NCBI GenBank assembly: GCA_963742035.1
Contig: CAVUKH010000001.1
Coordinates: 62,001 to 126,000, forward strand
Length of the DNA stretch: 64,000 bases
Origin: Bog-473 sp963742035
Lineage (GTDB): Bacteria; Actinomycetota; Acidimicrobiia; Acidimicrobiales; RAAP-2
Direction of reading: 5' to 3'
Shown: piece after piece, positions 24,510-32,951 of the stretch
Numbering within the stretch: position 1 is the stretch's first letter
Layout of the letters: each line of letters opens with the position of its first letter
Program-made: the position numbers and the translations under genes
Notes under the pieces: generated by a model
What the model was told of the DNA's origin: nothing
The model's input: only the letters and a program-made list of their open reading frames with translations
Databases searched by the model: none

Positions 24510-25493
24510 ATGACCGACCCTGCCCTGCTCCCGACCGACGTGGTGCGTACCGTGCCGGAAGGGGAGGTCGTCTACGGCATGCAGCTGCCCATTCAATCCC
24601 AGTCGACGCTCTACGTGGCCGACTGGGAGAAGGAGGCCGGTCCGGCCGAACTGGCCCGCATCGCCCGAGTGGCGGACGAGGCGGGCTTCTTCTATCTCGG
24701 TGTGTGCGACCACACCGCCATTCCGCGCCGACTGGCCGACGCCATGGGCACGATTTGGTACGACACCACCGCAACCCTGGGCTGGTTGGCCGCGGTCACG
24801 ACGAACACGCACCTCCTCTCGCACGTGCTGATCCTCGCCCAGCGTCACCCACTGCGGGCGGCCAAGGAGTTGTCGACGATCGACCACCTGTCGGGCGGGC
24901 GCCTCATCGTCGGCGTGGGCGCCGGGCACGTGCCCGAGGAGTACGAGCTCCTGACGGGAGATTTCGCCGAACGGGGACGCCACACGGACGAGGCCGTTTC
25001 GGCGCTGGCCCGCGCCTTCACCGACGAATTCCCAGAGCTTCCCGGGCCCCGCTTCCCCGCCAGGGACATGGGGGTCGCGCCGCGCCCGGTGCGCCAGCCC
25101 CGGCCCCCCATCTGGATCGGCGGTTCCTCCCCGGCGGCCATCCGACGCACGGCCGCCTTCGGTGACGGCTGGCTCCCCCAGGGGACGCGCCGGCGCGACC
25201 TGCCCGGCCAGATTGCCCGACTGCACGAACTGCGGGACGAGCTCCGGGGTGGGGCCCCGATCGACATCGGCACCATCGTGGAGCCCATCTACCTGACGTC
25301 GGCCGGCTCCGGCTGGGACCTGCCGGCTTGGGTGCTCTCGGGTGGCGCGGAGGAGGTGGCCTCCTCATTGCGGGAGCTCATCGACATGGGGGTCAACCAC
25401 CTGCAGGTGCGTTTCATGGCCCGGAGCCCGGAGGAATTCTGCGAGCAGACGGCCCGTTTCGGCGTCGAAGTGGGGGCCCTGCTGAACAATTGA
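24510..25493 (+). CDS. LLM-class flavin-dependent oxidoreductase
   Basis: This is a 327-residue luciferase-like monooxygenase starting at the ATG at 24510 (MTDPALLPTDVVRTVPEGEVVYGMQLP). The TIM-barrel motifs are ARVADEAGFFYLGVCDHTAIP, LSTIDHLSGGRLIVGVGAGHVPEEYEL and PPIWIGGSSPAAIRRTAAFGDGWLPQ. Such proteins use FMN or the deazaflavin F420; actinobacteria often use F420, but the cofactor is not certain from sequence. The gene follows the dehydrogenase pair after 31 nt and may belong to the same transcript. Confidence 0.88.
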   Translation: MTDPALLPTDVVRTVPEGEVVYGMQLPIQSQSTLYVADWEKEAGPAELARIARVADEAGFFYLGVCDHTAIPRRLADAMGTIWYDTTATLGWLAAVTTNTHLLSHVLILAQRHPLRAAKELSTIDHLSGGRLIVGVGAGHVPEEYELLTGDFAERGRHTDEAVSALARAFTDEFPELPGPRFPARDMGVAPRPVRQPRPPIWIGGSSPAAIRRTAAFGDGWLPQGTRRRDLPGQIARLHELRDELRGGAPIDIGTIVEPIYLTSAGSGWDLPAWVLSGGAEEVASSLRELIDMGVNHLQVRFMARSPEEFCEQTARFGVEVGALLNN

Positions 25494-25507
25494 GGGGGTT
25501 ACAGCCA

Positions 25508-25513
25508 TAGGCT
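25508..25513 (+). promoter_or_regulatory. Leaderless -10 of membrane protein gene
   Basis: TAGGCT ends 8 nt before the ATG at 25522 and 5 nt before a GTG at 25519. Confidence 0.45.
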
Positions 25514-25521
25514 CGACAGTG

Positions 25522-26232
25522 ATGTCGTTCTTTTCCTACGCGCTGGGGGCCTTGATCCTCGTCCTCGTCCTGTTGCGCCAGGTCAGGGTGCGGCCGGTGC
25601 CGCGCGTGTTCCAACCCCGCCTTCCGGTCGTCATCGGCGTCATCGGCCTCTTCGAGATGATCTCCTACGCGGGCAACCACCACGTCTCCTCCAGCGCCTG
25701 GCTGTGGGTCCTGGCGACAATGGTCATCGGTGCGTTGGGCTTCGGCATACTGCGGGGTCTCTCCATGCGGGTGTGGTCCGGCAACAGCTGGGTGCTGCGC
25801 CAGGGCAACGCCATCACGATGGCCTTGTGGCTCGTGTCCCTGCTGATCCACTTCGTGGGCGACACCGAGCAGAGCCACGCCGGCGCGGCCGGGCTCGAGG
25901 GGGCGAGCTTCCTCCTCTACCTGGGCGTGACCCTGGCCGTGCAGAACTACGTGGTCTACCGCCGCGCCCTGCCGTTGTGGGCACAACTCGGGCCCGACGC
26001 AGGGCGGCCGTTGCGGGTGCAGTTCACCCAGGCCCCCGGAGCGTTCTTCGCCAACTTCACCGGACAAGGTGGCGCCGGGCACGGCGGGCCCGCCGGGTGG
26101 GGGCCGGGCCAGGGACAAGCTCCACGCGGCGGTGGGCGCGCCCCTTACGCTGACGATCCCAACATCATTGACGCGGACGTGGTCGAGGACGACGACGATC
26201 ACGGCCCCCCCGAGTTGCACACACCGCGCTGA
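25522..26232 (+). CDS. Four-helix membrane protein with acidic tail
   Basis: This is a protein of about 236 residues; a GTG one codon earlier is an equally possible start. It has roughly five hydrophobic segments between residues 3 and 150, with basic PRVFQPRLPVVIG and conserved-looking WSGNSWVLRQGNAITMALWLVS. The layout resembles DUF1453/CcdC-like membrane proteins, but I cannot confirm this. The C-terminal about 65 residues are Gly- and Pro-rich (GQGGAGHGGPAGWGPGQGQAPRGGGRAP), ending in an acidic DDPNIIDADVVEDDDDHG stretch. The function is unknown. It has its own promoter and precedes the phosphatase gene. Confidence 0.8.
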   Translation: MSFFSYALGALILVLVLLRQVRVRPVPRVFQPRLPVVIGVIGLFEMISYAGNHHVSSSAWLWVLATMVIGALGFGILRGLSMRVWSGNSWVLRQGNAITMALWLVSLLIHFVGDTEQSHAGAAGLEGASFLLYLGVTLAVQNYVVYRRALPLWAQLGPDAGRPLRVQFTQAPGAFFANFTGQGGAGHGGPAGWGPGQGQAPRGGGRAPYADDPNIIDADVVEDDDDHGPPELHTPR

Positions 26233-26240
26233 GCATTCCC

Positions 26241-26246
26241 TACACT
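26241..26246 (+). promoter_or_regulatory. Leaderless -10 of histidine phosphatase gene
   Basis: TACACT ends 8 nt before the GTG at 26255. Confidence 0.5.
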
Positions 26247-26254
26247 CGGCGCCC

Positions 26255-26920
26255 GTGACGTCGCCCCGCAGCTTCAGCCAGCGGCCCTATGTCGGACCAC
26301 CCGGCTCCACCGAACTGTGGCTCGTTCGCCACGGTGCCTCGGCCGACTCGCTGGAGGGCGAAACCTTCGAGCTCGTGGAGGGCCAGGGTGACCCGCCGCT
26401 CTCGGAGGCGGGACGCCACCAGGCTGAGCAAGTGGGTCTCCGCTTGGCGCAGGAGCCTTTCGACGCGCTCTACGTCACCACCCTGCAGCGCACGGCGCAG
26501 ACGGCCGCGCCACTGGTGGCCCGGTGTGGCATGACCCCCGTGGTCGAGGCCGACCTGCGAGAAGTGTTCCTGGGCGAATGGGAGGGCGGCATTCTGCGCA
26601 TGAAGGCGGCCGACGGTGACCCCGTCTTCACGCAGGTCATGGCCGAGCAGCGTTGGGACGTGATCCCCGGTGCCGAATCACGTCAGGTCTTCGGGGGCCG
26701 GCTGCGACGGGCGGTCGAGCGCATCGCTGCTGCGCACCCGGGCGGCCGCGTCGTCGTCTTCAGCCACGGCGCGGCCATCGGGGAGATCCTGGCGCAGGCC
26801 AGCGACTCGGCTCCCTTCGCCTTCGTGGGCCCCGACAACGCCTCCATCTCGCGTCTGGTGGTGACGCCCGACCGCTGGATCGTCCGTGGCTACAACGACA
26901 CGGCGCACCTGACAGGCTGA
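26255..26920 (+). CDS. Histidine phosphatase family (phosphoglycerate mutase-like) protein
   Basis: This is a 221-residue protein started at the GTG at 26255 (MTSPRSFSQRPYVGPPGSTEL) on the basis of the -10 element. The phosphohistidine motif is LWLVRHGASADS (RHG at about residue 29). The second core is VTTLQRTAQTAAPLV, the acid site is REVFLGEWEGG, and the late histidine is VVVFSHGAAIGEIL. The fold removes or transfers phosphate from small molecules. The substrate is open: cofactor phosphates, sugar phosphates or nucleotides. It lies five bases before the hydrolase-like gene at 26926 and is probably co-transcribed with it. Confidence 0.93.
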   Translation: MTSPRSFSQRPYVGPPGSTELWLVRHGASADSLEGETFELVEGQGDPPLSEAGRHQAEQVGLRLAQEPFDALYVTTLQRTAQTAAPLVARCGMTPVVEADLREVFLGEWEGGILRMKAADGDPVFTQVMAEQRWDVIPGAESRQVFGGRLRRAVERIAAAHPGGRVVVFSHGAAIGEILAQASDSAPFAFVGPDNASISRLVVTPDRWIVRGYNDTAHLTG

Positions 26921-26925
26921 CGGTC

Positions 26926-27678
26926 ATGGCACGTATCGTCATCGTCCACGGTGCCTTCAATGAGCTGTGGGGTCCCAATGAGCTGAAGGCCCGCTGGCTG
27001 CCCGCGGTGCGCGACGGGCTCTGGCACCACGGTGTGCAGATAGACGCCGACGACGTGGACGTCTGCTTCTACGGGGATCTCTTCCGGCACCATCCCGGCA
27101 CTGACGAGGAGCGCCAGCTGGAGCAGTCGCGGGCCGGCGTGGCCGACCTGTTGTCGGACTTGGGCGGCGACGCCATCGCGGGCCTCGCCCAGGCGGCCGG
27201 CGAGGCGACGTTCGACCGTACCGTCGATCTGGCGACGGCCATGCTGACCGAGCCCGACCTGCACGACGAACTCCGCGCCCGCATTGAGGACGAGATCTCC
27301 GACGACACCCGCGTCCTGGTGGCCCACTCGCTGGGCACGGTCCTCTCCTATGGGGCGCTGGCGCTGCACGACGACTGGCCGGTCCACACCTTCGTCACGC
27401 TCGGCTCGCCGCTGGCCGTGCCGATGGTCTTCAACAGCCTGGAGCCGGCTCCGGTCGACGGCCGGGGCGTCTGGCCGGGGTCGGTTCAGCGTTGGGTCAA
27501 TGTGCGAGCGCTCAACGACAAGGCCTGCGAAACCTGCCTGGCCGACCACTTCGGGCCGCGAGTCGAAGAATTGGTGATCGACAACGGGCACCGCGCGCAC
27601 GCGCCCGAGCCCTATCTGAACTCAAGGCCGACAGGCGCCGCCATCGCCGCCGCTTTGGAGACATCCGGGCCGAGCTGA
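26926..27678 (+). CDS. Alpha/beta-hydrolase-like protein
   Basis: This is a 250-residue protein (MARIVIVHGAFNELWGPNELKARW). The HG after the first strand and the nucleophile elbow VLVAHSLGTVLSYGALALH mark an alpha/beta hydrolase with Ser in AHSLGT. A likely catalytic histidine is in VIDNGHRAHAPEPYL near the C-terminus. A helical insertion (residues about 55-115) covers the region where lid domains occur. Similar proteins are often annotated only as hydrolase or lipase-like. The substrate is unknown. Confidence 0.8.
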   Translation: MARIVIVHGAFNELWGPNELKARWLPAVRDGLWHHGVQIDADDVDVCFYGDLFRHHPGTDEERQLEQSRAGVADLLSDLGGDAIAGLAQAAGEATFDRTVDLATAMLTEPDLHDELRARIEDEISDDTRVLVAHSLGTVLSYGALALHDDWPVHTFVTLGSPLAVPMVFNSLEPAPVDGRGVWPGSVQRWVNVRALNDKACETCLADHFGPRVEELVIDNGHRAHAPEPYLNSRPTGAAIAAALETSGPS

Positions 27679-27730
27679 ATTTTTCTGGTGGGCGCGTTCC
27701 TCCGGTCGACCCCGACCGTTCTTCGTTTCG

Positions 27731-28960
27731 ATGGGCGAGAATGCTTCTGACGTGACCGCACCTGGCGCCGGCCTTCTCGGTGCCGTCGCGACCGAGTCGA
27801 ATGAGCAGCTCGCTGCCAGCCTGGAGGCGGACTTCCGCCAGATGGCGGCCGCCCAGGGGAGGATCCTGGTCCGGCTGGGCGAGTTCGACCGGCGCCTGGC
27901 CTTTCGGGACGACGGGGCGACCTCCGTGGTGGCCTGGACTGCCGAGCGCTTCGGGGTCTCGGCGCCAACGGCCCGGGCGCTCTCCCATGTCGGCGAGAAG
28001 GCCTGGGATCTCCCCCACCTGATGGGTGCCCTGTGCGAGGGCGAGGTGTCCTTCGACAAGGTGCGCGCCGTAGCGGATGTGGCCACCCCCGAGACCGACC
28101 GGGAGCTGTCGGACCAGGCCAAAGCGTGCACGGTACGTGAGCTGGCCGACGTCGCCCGGACGACCTCCGAGCGGCAGGCCGCTGCTTCTTCGACCCCCTC
28201 CCGCTCCGAGCACGACCGGCGCTACGTGCGGTTCAACGACACCTTCCGCACCATGACGGCCCAGCTGCCGGCCGAGTCCTACGCCGAGGTCAAGGCCCGT
28301 CTCGAGGCCGTGGCGCGGGCGATCCCCACTGACGAAGAGAGCGAGACACCGACCCGTTGGGATCAGCGCCTCTGTGACGCCTTCAACGAGGTCATCCGCT
28401 CGACGTCCCCCGGCTCGGCCGGCGGGGGAGGGACCGCCAGCCCGTTCTTCGTGGTCGCCCACGTGCCGCTCACGGCCCTGGTCGAGGATGCAGGACAGGT
28501 CACCGAGCTCGCCGGCGAGCTCGAGCACCATGGGCTGATCGACACCGAGACGGTGCGAAAGGTCGCCTGTGACGCCACCGTTGCCGTGGCCGTCGACGAT
28601 GACGTCGGGCACACCATGTACGAGGGCCGGGCCCGGCGCTTCCCGACAGGCGCCCAGCGCAGAGAGGTCATGCGCAGAGACCGACATTGTCGCTTCCCAG
28701 GCTGTGCCAACGTCACCTTCGCCGACGTGCATCACATCGTGCCCTGGAGACTCGGGGGTCTGAGCGATCTGGAAAATCTCTCGCTCATGTGCCGGTTTCA
28801 CCACGGGGTGGTGCACCGCAACGGCTGGACCATGTCGGGGAACGCCAACGAGGAGCTCACCTTTCTCGGTCCGAGTGGCCGGATCATGACGTCGCGCCCT
28901 TCGCCCCTGTGGACCAGGGCGACGGCGACCGCAGGTCGTCGGTCGGCGACGCCGGACTAA
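27731..28960 (+). CDS. DUF222-HNH endonuclease-like protein (13E12 type)
   Basis: This is a 409-residue protein. Residues about 20-290 form the helical DUF222 region. The C-terminal HNH nuclease domain is CRFPGCANVTFADVHHIVPWRLGGLSDLENLSLMCRFHHGVVH, with both zinc-type Cys pairs and the HH pair at the catalytic site. This is the family of the repetitive 13E12 proteins of mycobacteria, present in many copies per actinobacterial genome and suspected of mobility, although their role is unknown. I see no flanking inverted or direct repeats. The stop codon overlaps the stop of the convergent gene. Confidence 0.93.
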   Translation: MGENASDVTAPGAGLLGAVATESNEQLAASLEADFRQMAAAQGRILVRLGEFDRRLAFRDDGATSVVAWTAERFGVSAPTARALSHVGEKAWDLPHLMGALCEGEVSFDKVRAVADVATPETDRELSDQAKACTVRELADVARTTSERQAAASSTPSRSEHDRRYVRFNDTFRTMTAQLPAESYAEVKARLEAVARAIPTDEESETPTRWDQRLCDAFNEVIRSTSPGSAGGGGTASPFFVVAHVPLTALVEDAGQVTELAGELEHHGLIDTETVRKVACDATVAVAVDDDVGHTMYEGRARRFPTGAQRREVMRRDRHCRFPGCANVTFADVHHIVPWRLGGLSDLENLSLMCRFHHGVVHRNGWTMSGNANEELTFLGPSGRIMTSRPSPLWTRATATAGRRSATPD

Positions 28961-30384
28961 GGCGCTTCCTCAACTCCTCGGCTGGCCCCAGTCGGGCCGG
29001 TCGTCGGAGGGTCGGGGGCGGGCGCGAGGTCCGAGTCGCCGCGGGCCCTGTACGCCGCCGCGGACTGGTGGACATAGGCCAACATCTCGGGTTGCATGCG
29101 GTCCTTGCCCCGACGGTCGTACCACGTCGTCACTGCGAGCCCGACGAGCAACCAGAAGACCAACCCGATCGCGGTGAGGACGATGCCCCGGGTCAGGCCC
29201 GCCGCCCCCGACGCGCCGAAGTACAGGATCGACCGCACGCCGTCGAGCACTTGCCGCAGCGGTTCAAAGTTGGCCACGAAGCGGAGCGGTGAGGGCAGCG
29301 CCTGGAGGGGGATGGTTCCGCCCGACGAGGCCAGGGCGAGGTAGATGAAGAGCAGCATGGCGATGAGCTGCCCGAGGGAGCCGAGCGCGGCGAAGAGGGC
29401 CAACGTGCCCGCGGCAATGGCGATCCCGGCGAACGAGGTGAAGAGCCAGAGCTCCCAGACGTCGGGGGCGTTCATGCCGAGCAAGCCGACCGACACCAGG
29501 AGCAGGATGCCGGTCAGGATCGGTACAAGCACGAGGGCGACGGCCCATTTCGACAGCAAGGTGTGGACGCGGGAGATGGCGACCGGCATGCGCTGGCTCC
29601 ACTTCGGGCCGATCTCGGTGACCCCGTACCCCAGCGCACCGTCCACGGTGGTGTGGACGAGGATCGCCCCGAGGAACCCGCACATGATGGACAGCAGCGA
29701 GACATAGAACGCGCTCAACCCGAGCGCCGAGTTGGGGGGCAGCGGGTCGACCGCGGTGCTGGCGACCGTGAGCGGGGCTGCCGCGTCGATCCCGGGGCTG
29801 ATCGTCCGGCCCAAGGCGTTCGCCTCCGCCATCAGCTGGCTGCCGACCTTGTGCGACGCGGCCTGCAGGGCGGGGGTGGCCACGCCGGTGGCCAGGCTGA
29901 CCCCGATCGAACCCGCCCGGGGGTTGGTGAGGATGTGGACCGCCGGCTTGCCTCCGGAGCCGCTCGACGACGCCAGGCCGTAGACCGCCAGCAACGAGTT
30001 CGTGAGGTCGGCCGGGATGACGATGGTTGCGTAGGCGCCGTTGGTGTTCATCTGCTGCCTCGCCGAAGGGAGACTCACAGTGTCGAGCGTCAGGCGCGTG
30101 GAAACGGCGTGCGAGCTCTTCAGTCCGGTAGCGATTTCCGCCCCGATGTCGACGTGACGTCCCAGAACCGTGGCCCCCTGGTCCTGATCGACGAGGGCCA
30201 CCGGGAGCCCGCTCAGATGCCCCACCGGGTTGACCACCGAGCCGACGTAGAAGAGGGTCATCAAGAAGACCAGGACGCCCGAGACGACCAGCGGCATCAC
30301 CCAGACGGCCCGGATGCGGAGCAGCTGCCTCGGACGCATTGCCGGAGGAGCGCTCCCCGAGTCGTGTTGCTCAGAGGTACTCAC
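28957..30384 (-). CDS. YhgE/Pip-like (ABC-2-type) membrane protein
   Basis: This is a 475-residue protein started at the GTG at 30384, with AGGAGG 6 nt upstream, rather than the longer frame from 30519. One membrane helix near residue 30 (VWVMPLVVSGVLVFLMTLFYVGSVVNP) precedes about 180 residues outside the membrane, with the VALVDQDQGATVLGRHVDIG segment typical of YhgE/Pip N-terminal regions. Five or so helices then fill residues about 220-430, as in ABC-2 permeases. Homologues include phage-infection proteins, ESX-type and lipid exporters; the exact role is unknown. The cytoplasmic tail is Pro- and Thr-rich. Confidence 0.85.
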   Translation of the reverse strand: MSTSEQHDSGSAPPAMRPRQLLRIRAVWVMPLVVSGVLVFLMTLFYVGSVVNPVGHLSGLPVALVDQDQGATVLGRHVDIGAEIATGLKSSHAVSTRLTLDTVSLPSARQQMNTNGAYATIVIPADLTNSLLAVYGLASSSGSGGKPAVHILTNPRAGSIGVSLATGVATPALQAASHKVGSQLMAEANALGRTISPGIDAAAPLTVASTAVDPLPPNSALGLSAFYVSLLSIMCGFLGAILVHTTVDGALGYGVTEIGPKWSQRMPVAISRVHTLLSKWAVALVLVPILTGILLLVSVGLLGMNAPDVWELWLFTSFAGIAIAAGTLALFAALGSLGQLIAMLLFIYLALASSGGTIPLQALPSPLRFVANFEPLRQVLDGVRSILYFGASGAAGLTRGIVLTAIGLVFWLLVGLAVTTWYDRRGKDRMQPEMLAYVHQSAAAYRARGDSDLAPAPDPPTTGPTGASRGVEEAP

Positions 30385-30478
30385 GAATGCCTCCTGTGGC
30401 AGCGGACCGGCGCAGCGCAGAGATCGTATCCATGACCTCGGCACAGCAGCGGAGTCGTTCGTGCGCCACACTCGCCCG

Positions 30479-30712
30479 GTGGGCGATGGGAGAAACCGGA
30501 AGCGACGGCGGAAACCCAAGCGTCCCTTGCCACCGGTCCGCGACTACGTGTCCTACCGCGGAGGGGGCCGGCGCTACTGGCGCCTCGGTGGTCCGCTCAC
30601 CAAGGACCGCGAGGCGGAAGCCAAGGCGGCTCGGGCCGCCAAGCAGCCGGGCCGACTGGGCCGGGTGGTGCAGCGCCTGCTCGGGGGCGGGAAGGCCGCT
30701 CCGCAGCGGTGA
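30479..30712 (+). CDS. Small basic protein (about 77 aa), hypothetical
   Basis: From the GTG at 30479 the frame reads MGDGRNRKRRRKPKRPLPPV, then VRDYVSYRGGGRRYWRLGG, and ends in an Ala/Lys-rich helix with GRLGRVVQRLLGGGKAAPQR. The composition suggests nucleic-acid or membrane binding. It is divergent from the YhgE-like gene and ends just before the convergent FtsH-like gene. The start is uncertain, since upstream in-frame codons remain open. I keep it because the residues are not those of a shadow frame and both flanks leave room for a gene. Confidence 0.45.
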   Translation: MGDGRNRKRRRKPKRPLPPVRDYVSYRGGGRRYWRLGGPLTKDREAEAKAARAAKQPGRLGRVVQRLLGGGKAAPQR

Positions 30713-30718
30713 GGTGAT

Positions 30719-32599
30719 TCAGGCGCGGCCGCCGGCCAACCGGGAGGGGCGGATCTCGGTGATCTCGGCCGGGTCGGGCGCGTGCAGGACCGCCTCGATC
30801 ACCTCGGTGATCTCGGATCCGACGAGCTCGTCCCGCTCGAGCAGGGCGTCACGAAGGGCCTCGACCACCTCGGGGTGGGTGACCACGATGTCCTTGGCCG
30901 CGTCGCAGCTCCCCATCAGCAGCGTGTCGAGCTCGGCCCGGGCCGCCTTGTCACCGAGCACCTTGTCCACCAGGCTGCCCTCGAGATAGCCGTTGCCCGC
31001 CGCGGCGACAGAGATGAGCGAGTTCCCCATGCCGCAGGCTCCGATCATCTGCGCACCGATGGAGGTGGCGGCAGCCAGGTCGGAGGCCGGACCGGTCGAC
31101 ACCTCGTCGAACCAGTGCTCTTCGGCCACCATGCCACCCATGGCGATCTGCAGCAGTGCGTGCAGCTCCTCGCTGCTCTTCGTGAATCGCTCCTCGGTGT
31201 CGGAGTGCTGCAACAGGCCGAGCGAGTCGCGGCGCTTCACGATGGAGAGCACATCGAGCTGACGCGTCTGGCCGACGAAATAGGCCACGGTGGCGTGGCC
31301 CGCCTCGTGCGTGGCGACGCGATCACGCTCGTTCGGGGTGTAGATGGTCTCGTCGGTGACACCGAGCTCGACCAGCATTTTGGCCTCGGCCACGTCGGAC
31401 ATGGTCATGGCCGAACGACCGTGTGTCAGCGCGATGACGAGCGCTTCGTCCATGAGCCTCTCCAGCGCGGCGGGCGAGTACCCGAAGGTCATGCCGGCGA
31501 CGATGTCGACCGCACCGTGCTCGTCGAGATCGGCGGCGTGCGCCTTCTTGCCGAGGTAGTAGGCAACGATGTCGGCCCGGGCGCGGCGGCCGGGCAACCC
31601 GAAATAGATGGTGCGGTCGAAGCGACCGGGGCGGATGAGCGCCGGGTCGAGGTCGTCCTTGCGGTTGGTGGCGCCCACCACCAGCACGTTGGCCGGCACG
31701 ACCGCCGGCTTGTGCAGCTTGCTGCCGTCGGGCAGGTAGCGGTTGAGCAGATCGATCCAGGCCCAGGCCACACGCTGGCCGCGGGTCGGGGTGTCGAAGG
31801 ACTGCAACTGCACGAGCAGCTCGTTGACCACGCCGGAGACACCCTCGGTCCCGCCGCTGCCACCCATGCCACGCCGGGTGGCACCGATGGCGTCGATCTC
31901 CTCAATGAAGCCGATGGCGCCGCCTTCCTTGCGGGCGTGCTTCCGGAGCTGCTTGAAGAAGGACCGGATCTTGCGATTCGTCTGCCCGTAGTACATCGAC
32001 TGGAAGGCAGAAGCAGACACGAACAGGAAGGGAACGTTGGCCTCCTTGGCCATCGCCTTGGCCACGAAGGTCTTGCCGGTCCCGGGCGGTCCTTCGAAGA
32101 GCACACCGCGCCGCGCCGAACCGCCCATGGCGTCACGGAAGGTTTGATGGGCCAGGAACAGATTGATGGAACGCACAACCTCGGCCTTGATGGGATCGAT
32201 GCCGACAAGGTCTTCGAGGCCCACCTGGGTCTCGCCCGGTCGGATCAGGGTGTGGGGTGAGCGACCGGCGGCAAGCATCGGCGCCAGCATGACCGCGCCC
32301 AACATGCTGATGATGAGGATGATCGGGATGATGGTGCCGAGCCCGTGCGGCAGGTGGACGGCGGGAAAGATGCCGTGCCCGCTGACCCGGCGGATGACGA
32401 CCCAGCCGAGGACGAGGGCGGCGACCGCCACCAGACGGCGGAGGCGGGCGATCCGGCGGCGCTCCCGGGCCCGAGCCACGTCGGCGCTGCCCAGGATGGT
32501 GGCACCCACGATTCCCGAGACGGACTGAGAGGCGACCCCGGCTGAAACTTCCTCGACGGGGCGTGCGGGCCCAGGGACCTTTTCGGCGGGCCTACTCAT
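30719..32599 (-). CDS. FtsH-like membrane AAA ATPase/zinc metalloprotease (atypical)
   Basis: This is a 626-residue protein with two predicted membrane helices (residues about 55-72 and 88-112) separated by only a short loop, unlike the about 70-residue periplasmic domain of typical FtsH. The AAA domain has Walker A GPPGTGKT (170-177) and a second-region-of-homology NRKDDLDPALIRPGRFDR. The Walker B reads GFIEEIDAIG (about 230-239), with Glu in place of the usual first Asp. An insert of about 30 residues (about 271-304) splits the AAA domain. The protease site HEAGH (431-435) is intact, and the third ligand is probably Asp in TGPASDLAAAT. It is likely a membrane-anchored protease, though not the housekeeping FtsH. 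GGGGGAG precedes the ATG at 32599. Confidence 0.92.
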   Translation of the reverse strand: MSRPAEKVPGPARPVEEVSAGVASQSVSGIVGATILGSADVARARERRRIARLRRLVAVAALVLGWVVIRRVSGHGIFPAVHLPHGLGTIIPIILIISMLGAVMLAPMLAAGRSPHTLIRPGETQVGLEDLVGIDPIKAEVVRSINLFLAHQTFRDAMGGSARRGVLFEGPPGTGKTFVAKAMAKEANVPFLFVSASAFQSMYYGQTNRKIRSFFKQLRKHARKEGGAIGFIEEIDAIGATRRGMGGSGGTEGVSGVVNELLVQLQSFDTPTRGQRVAWAWIDLLNRYLPDGSKLHKPAVVPANVLVVGATNRKDDLDPALIRPGRFDRTIYFGLPGRRARADIVAYYLGKKAHAADLDEHGAVDIVAGMTFGYSPAALERLMDEALVIALTHGRSAMTMSDVAEAKMLVELGVTDETIYTPNERDRVATHEAGHATVAYFVGQTRQLDVLSIVKRRDSLGLLQHSDTEERFTKSSEELHALLQIAMGGMVAEEHWFDEVSTGPASDLAAATSIGAQMIGACGMGNSLISVAAAGNGYLEGSLVDKVLGDKAARAELDTLLMGSCDAAKDIVVTHPEVVEALRDALLERDELVGSEITEVIEAVLHAPDPAEITEIRPSRLAGGRA

Positions 32600-32951
32600 G
32601 ACCGACTCCGTTCACTCCCCCGAGGACGTTTACCAATGTAGAGAATCCCACAGGTCCTATGCCCTTGCGAAGTGACAAAAGTCATAAAAGGCCGGAATCT
32701 TCCCGCCCAGACGCCGCTCCTGTGCTCAGAACCCTGCTAGGAAGCCGGATCGGGGCAGGTGGACGAGGGTGCCGTGGGGCTGTGGCCGAGCCGCCAAGAT
32801 CATCTCGCCCACCCAGGCGGGACCCGGCCCTGAGGTCCGGCCCCGCCATCGGCGGCGGGCGTGGGCTGCGGCTTTGGCGGACCCCCGCGCGGGCGGGGTT
32901 GAATGTGACGCGCCGTCAGATCGGCTGGCGGCACCCGAGTCGGGAGCAGAC
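32600..32951. other. 352-bp intergenic region between ftsH-like and aldehyde dehydrogenase genes
   Basis: No gene is seen here. The part near the protease gene contains a TACATT -10-like hexamer (minus strand, near 32635) and, about 75 bp upstream of its start, an unusually A-rich patch with TGAC-AAAA-GTCA (32673-32684). The plus-strand half carries a candidate -10 in TTGAATGT and the palindromic operator at 32906-32918 before the aldehyde dehydrogenase gene. Overlapping frames on both strands have shadow-like composition. Confidence 0.6.
32906..32918. promoter_or_regulatory. Palindromic operator (copy 3) upstream of aldehyde dehydrogenase
   Basis: TGACGCGCCGTCA, with 5-bp arms and a CGC centre, ends 33 nt before the ATG at 32952. 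It shares the core of the copies at 6353 and 20888 but lacks the outer C-G pair on the left side. Confidence 0.65.

Noticed and set aside
27731..28960. Insertion element around the HNH gene
   Set aside because: No inverted repeats, target duplication or transposase were seen, and both flanks abut normal genes.
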